From UMGS1889 sp900556055 (GTDB taxonomy: Bacteria; Bacillota; Clostridia; Oscillospirales; Ruminococcaceae): DNA of 8,365 nt. Below, piece after piece: positions 6,104 to 8,365 of the stretch; the first letter of the stretch is position 1; every line of letters begins with the position of its first letter. The notes beneath the pieces were generated by a model that made no database searches, had not been told where the DNA came from, and was given only the letters and a program-made list of their open reading frames with translations. The stretch spans positions 1 through 8,365 of the forward strand of contig CABQEV010000042.1 in assembly GCA_902463265.1 (NCBI GenBank), read 5' to 3'. The position numbers were made by a program, and so were the translations under genes.

Positions 6104-6127
6104 TCAGAAAATATCCTTATCCGAAAG
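6104..6127. repeat. 24-bp near-identical repeat, copy 2 (with 5066-5089)
   Basis: Second copy of the LSDKDIF-plus-stop segment, in the same orientation and at the same place (gene 3' end) as copy 1, with 23 of 24 bases identical. Confidence 0.85.
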
Positions 6128-6424
6128 ACTGTCAACATTGGATTTCTGAGTTATTTCGGTGTGCCTCATGATGTTTATTGCACCGTCAAGATCCTTTTTC
6201 CTCTGCTTCATCTCCTTATCTATTGTATTAAGAAACTTCATTATCCTTTCGCTGCGTTCACTGTACGCCTGCTGTGCTTCGCCTGACCATTCGCTGCCCA
6301 GAGAATCGGAAAGCTCCGTCATTCTGGCATATATATCCGAAATATTTCCCGAAAGCCTTCCGAGCTGCTGAGAACATTCCTCAAGCGTTTCAAATTTATA
6401 GACCATTGCGCTGTTGTCTGCCAC
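6104..6424 (-). CDS. WXG100-family protein, second in the row (WSG), GTG start
   Basis: 106 residues when started at the GTG at 6424, which lies 8 nt after AAGGAGG; the GTG at 6433 overlaps that site. With this start the protein opens MADNSAM, similar to MADRIKW of the preceding gene. Two predicted helices flank W46-S-G48, the canonical turn. The C-terminal helix reads INIMRHTE and lacks the Tyr of YxxxD/E. The tail ends LSDKDIF, as in the fifth gene of the row. The start is 13 bp downstream of the TAA of the preceding gene, whose stop is fused to this gene's ribosome site (TAAGGAGG), so translation is probably coupled. Confidence 0.9.
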   Translation of the reverse strand: MADNSAMVYKFETLEECSQQLGRLSGNISDIYARMTELSDSLGSEWSGEAQQAYSERSERIMKFLNTIDKEMKQRKKDLDGAINIMRHTEITQKSNVDSLSDKDIF

Positions 6425-6430
6425 GGCGTA

Positions 6431-6440
6431 CACCTCCTTA
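6431..6440 (-). promoter_or_regulatory. Ribosome binding site fused to the upstream stop codon
   Basis: TAAGGAGGTG: the TAA stop of the first WXG100 gene (6440-6438) is the first part of the ribosome site for the second. Its core ends 8 nt before the GTG at 6424. This decides the GTG start and suggests coupled synthesis of the two proteins. Confidence 0.8.
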
Positions 6441-6752
6441 TCTTATATAATTTCCAAGAGAAACCATCTCACGCCTTAGTTCTTCCTCGCACTGCCTGTA
6501 ACAGTTGTTTACTGCCTTTCCGAGATCATCATTCAGTTCTCTCAGCTCTTTCAGCATAAGATCATATATCCTCATGTCCATATCAAGCTTCAGGTTGTAA
6601 ACTCCCGACGCTGTGCCCTGCCATGCCTGTTCGGCGATCTTATCAATATCGGCGAGGAAGCTTCTGTTCTGTTCAAGCTCATTCAGCTTATCGGCGATCT
6701 CCTTGTGTATCTGAGCCATCTTATCAACGTCCCATTTTATCCGATCCGCCAT
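6438..6752 (-). CDS. WXG100-family protein, first in the row (canonical WQG)
   Basis: 104 residues from the ATG at 6752, with AAAGGAG 8 nt upstream. Helix 1 (about 8-42) leads to W44-Q-G46, and helix 2 spans about 50-97. Y85-RQC-E89 fits the YxxxD/E export motif, and the tail ends GNYIR. It is the promoter-proximal gene of the five-gene WXG100 row. Because its stop is fused to the next gene's ribosome site, and because it has the Tyr motif that the next one lacks, the first and second proteins are a plausible heterodimer (inference). Confidence 0.92.
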   Translation of the reverse strand: MADRIKWDVDKMAQIHKEIADKLNELEQNRSFLADIDKIAEQAWQGTASGVYNLKLDMDMRIYDLMLKELRELNDDLGKAVNNCYRQCEEELRREMVSLGNYIR

Positions 6753-6786
6753 TTTCTCATCTCCTTTCGTATTTTCCTTTGCTGAT

Positions 6787-6798
6787 ATTATAATAGCA
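6787..6798 (-). promoter_or_regulatory. Probable extended -10 promoter of the WXG100 operon
   Basis: On the minus strand this reads TGCTATTATAAT, which contains an extended -10 (TGCTATTAT) and an overlapping consensus TATAAT. Initiation about 7 nt downstream would give a leader of roughly 28 nt before the ATG at 6752, with the ribosome site intact. No good -35 box is seen at the expected distance, which extended -10 promoters tolerate. It is the only convincing promoter-like site ahead of the row. Confidence 0.55.
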
Positions 6799-6812
6799 CA
6801 TCATTCGCCCCT

Positions 6813-6853
6813 TTTCACATTTCCTGACGAAATGCAGGGTTAAGGGTGTGAAA
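6813..6853. promoter_or_regulatory. Nested inverted repeats upstream of the WXG100 promoter
   Basis: TTTCACA at 6813-6819 faces TGTGAAA at 6847-6853. An inner hairpin pairs CATTTC (6818-6823) with GAAATG (6829-6834) around a 5-nt loop. A 10-bp palindrome (AAATGCATTT, 6851-6860) abuts the stop of the TPR/YD gene. This could be a weak transcript end for that gene (no U-run is present) or an operator for the WXG100 promoter that follows. It is suggestive only. Confidence 0.35.
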
Positions 6854-6858
6854 TGCAT

Positions 6859-8365
6859 TTAATCTTCGGTTATGTCGATAATATTTCCGTTTTCATCATA
6901 ACTGATGGTTTTTTGTGTGTTGTTAAAGTCGTCAAATTCGCTTCTGGAAGTAAGTCTGCCGTCCAAATAATATTCACATATTTGTATACCGTCATCATTA
7001 TAATAGGAAATAGTATATCCTGTAATGTTTCCGTTTTCATCATAAGATGTGTTTTTTTGATCACCTGTTAAAAAATCAAATTCATTTCTTGAAGAAAGAT
7101 TATTGTTGTCATTGTAATATTCACTTATTATAATTCCGTCAGCATTGCAATGCCAACGATCTGTATAAATTATCTCCCCCAACGCGTCATACTCTATTGA
7201 TTTTGAGTTTCCTTCCTTATCAGTTTCATTTTTGTAAATCAGACTTCCATCGTTATCGTATGATTCATAATATGAAGATCCGTCTGTTTTGAATATTGAC
7301 ATCTGAACTAGCATACCTCTTTCATTATATCTTTTAATAACTTCATTGCCATCTTCCTCGTCATAAACACCATTAATTGTATATATTTTGTCATCAAATG
7401 ATACTTCATATTTTACCACATCATAAGAACCCTCGACACTTAGTGAAACCGTATATTCAGAAACGACATTTCCTCTGCTGTCATAGGTTTTGAATATATA
7501 TGCATCACCGTCTGCATAATATTCATGGTGTTCAATAAGCCTGCCGCTTTTACTATAACCGTATTCCGTAAGCTTGCCGTCCTCATAAATATTTTTTACA
7601 GATGATATGCTAAAAAACAATCCCTCGAAATTTATTTCCGATCCGAAATTGCCGTCAGTCCAGCTGTACGAACCACTCAATTCTTGTGAAGCCTGCAATT
7701 CCTGCACATAACCATTTATTGTTCCGTCAGTATTAAAAAAAACGTTATGATTTATCGAGTTTGCAGTGCTGTTTTTATCCTGCTGTCTGATATTTCCATT
7801 ATCATCAACTGCATAAACAGATACTGAAGAAGCACTATCTAATAACTCAAAGCTGTTTTTGCTGTCAGGCACAAAGATATTACCGTGATAATTCTCGGAA
7901 GAAATTGTATATCCTCCGTCAGTTTTTTCGGTTTTTCCCTCATATTCGCTTATTCCATATCCCGAAACTCCATCACAGCCGTAAAAAGGAAGCGTTACCT
8001 TTGCATTTTCAAGCGTTCCGCCGCTTCCGTAGGATTCACGAAGCATCTCAAAACCCTGATAGTAATAATAAACATCATCATATGCACCGCTGTCATTGGT
8101 ATATATTCTTTCCGAACGCAGCGTTCCGTCGGAATAATACTTCATAGGTTCAGTATCTCCCGCCGAAAAGCTTTTTTCGGTCTCAGCCGATGTCTGAGTT
8201 TCCTCGGCAGAGCCGCTTGTAAGCAAAGCCAGCCTTGCCTGCAATCTCTCATCACCCGTAAGCTCAAAACCCTTTTCCAGCGTTTCAATCGCCTTGTCGA
8301 TATCGCCCGATTTCTCATACGCTTCCGCAAGTCCGAGATATGCGTCCGCATTCATCGGGTCAAGC
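6859..8365 (-). CDS. TPR protein with YD/RHS-like repeat C-terminus (5' end outside window)
   Basis: The frame runs open to the window edge (L-D-P before the Met at 8355) and ends at a TAA at 6861-6859, so about 501 residues are visible. Comparison with the gene at 1-672 suggests about 67 N-terminal residues, including the membrane anchor, lie outside. The first visible 50 residues are a TPR unit (DAYLGLAEAYEKSGDIDKAI) followed by a Ser/Thr/Glu linker. The remainder is Tyr-, Asp-, Gly- and Asn-rich with short units such as YYSDGTLRSE, DGKLTEYGYSKSGRLIE and YDENGNI. This resembles YD/RHS or YwqK/MORN-type beta repeats. No terminal toxin domain follows; the protein ends on a repeat. It probably faces outward as a binding or scaffold protein. 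It is separated from the WXG100 row by a promoter, so it is likely a different transcription unit. Confidence 0.8.
   Translation of the reverse strand, partial: LDPMNADAYLGLAEAYEKSGDIDKAIETLEKGFELTGDERLQARLALLTSGSAEETQTSAETEKSFSAGDTEPMKYYSDGTLRSERIYTNDSGAYDDVYYYYQGFEMLRESYGSGGTLENAKVTLPFYGCDGVSGYGISEYEGKTEKTDGGYTISSENYHGNIFVPDSKNSFELLDSASSVSVYAVDDNGNIRQQDKNSTANSINHNVFFNTDGTINGYVQELQASQELSGSYSWTDGNFGSEINFEGLFFSISSVKNIYEDGKLTEYGYSKSGRLIEHHEYYADGDAYIFKTYDSRGNVVSEYTVSLSVEGSYDVVKYEVSFDDKIYTINGVYDEEDGNEVIKRYNERGMLVQMSIFKTDGSSYYESYDNDGSLIYKNETDKEGNSKSIEYDALGEIIYTDRWHCNADGIIISEYYNDNNNLSSRNEFDFLTGDQKNTSYDENGNITGYTISYYNDDGIQICEYYLDGRLTSRSEFDDFNNTQKTISYDENGNIIDITED
6862..7122. repeat. Tandem repeat of about 48 residues inside the YD protein
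   Basis: Two units, 6976-7122 and 6862-6975 (the second truncated by the stop), share EYY, then LSSRNEF or LTSRSEF, then SYDENGNI. The period is 48 codons (144 bp). The DNA around TTTCCGTTTTCATCATAA recurs at this spacing. A more diverged third unit precedes them. Confidence 0.7.
8222..8365. repeat. TPR-coding direct repeat, copy 2 (with 341-484), cut by window edge
   Basis: Same orientation and reading frame as copy 1. The identity may continue past 8365 into the missing N-terminal part, since it is still high at the edge. Confidence 0.85.

Noticed and set aside
7905..8147. Plus-strand open frame of 80 codons
   Set aside because: Antisense to the YD-repeat gene, rich in His/Arg/Phe as a shadow of the opposite strand, with no independent signal.
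1..8365. CRISPR array, tRNA/rRNA, insertion sequence or phage genes
   Set aside because: No regularly spaced repeats, no cloverleaf or rRNA-like text, and no transposase or integrase frame was found; the repeats present are coding.

Overview
The window looks like low-to-mid GC Bacillota DNA, most likely Ruminococcus or another Oscillospiraceae member. This rests on gene style: membrane-anchored TPR proteins with swapped C-terminal domains, strong AAGGAGG-type ribosome sites, and a WXG100/DUF4176 gene set of the type VIIb secretion (T7SSb, Esx/Yuk) kind. That assignment is inference; no rRNA or marker gene is present. Every convincing gene is on the minus strand, so transcription runs from position 8365 towards 1.

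In transcription order the window holds: (a) 8365-6859, the 3' part of a TPR protein with YD/RHS-like repeats; (b) a 106-bp gap with a likely extended -10 promoter; (c) 6752-5066, five consecutive WXG100-type genes; (d) 5055-5013, a very stable RNA hairpin; (e) 4991-2992, a compact three-gene cassette: a helical WXG-like partner with a TTG start, a 410-residue two-part protein that looks like a T7SS substrate (overlapping its partner by 14 bp), and a DUF4176 protein; (f) a hairpin at 2993-2943, probably a terminator or attenuator; (g) 2914-687, a signal peptide-VWA-TM-FHA protein followed 11 bp later by a PP2C phosphatase; (h) 672-1, a TPR protein with an N-terminal membrane anchor and an LRR-like C-terminus, open at the window edge.

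A working model, mostly inference: the WXG100 proteins pair as secreted helical hairpins. The helical partner, which carries a YxxxE motif, brings the large protein to the secretion machine, with DUF4176 as an accessory. The VWA-FHA protein and the phosphatase form a phosphothreonine signalling arm across the membrane. The ATPase EssC and the membrane components EssB/EsaA are not in the window, nor is a kinase, so they would have to be sought nearby. The two TPR genes at opposite ends share a block of about 90% identical DNA but have unrelated C-termini. They look like duplicated genes with exchanged tips bracketing the locus.

The least explained items are the effector-like protein with no recognisable toxin domain and no evident immunity gene, the intergenic hairpin, and the nearly identical C-terminal tail of two otherwise different WXG100 proteins. 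No tRNA, rRNA, CRISPR array, insertion sequence or integrase was seen. No gene-free stretch exceeds 106 bp.
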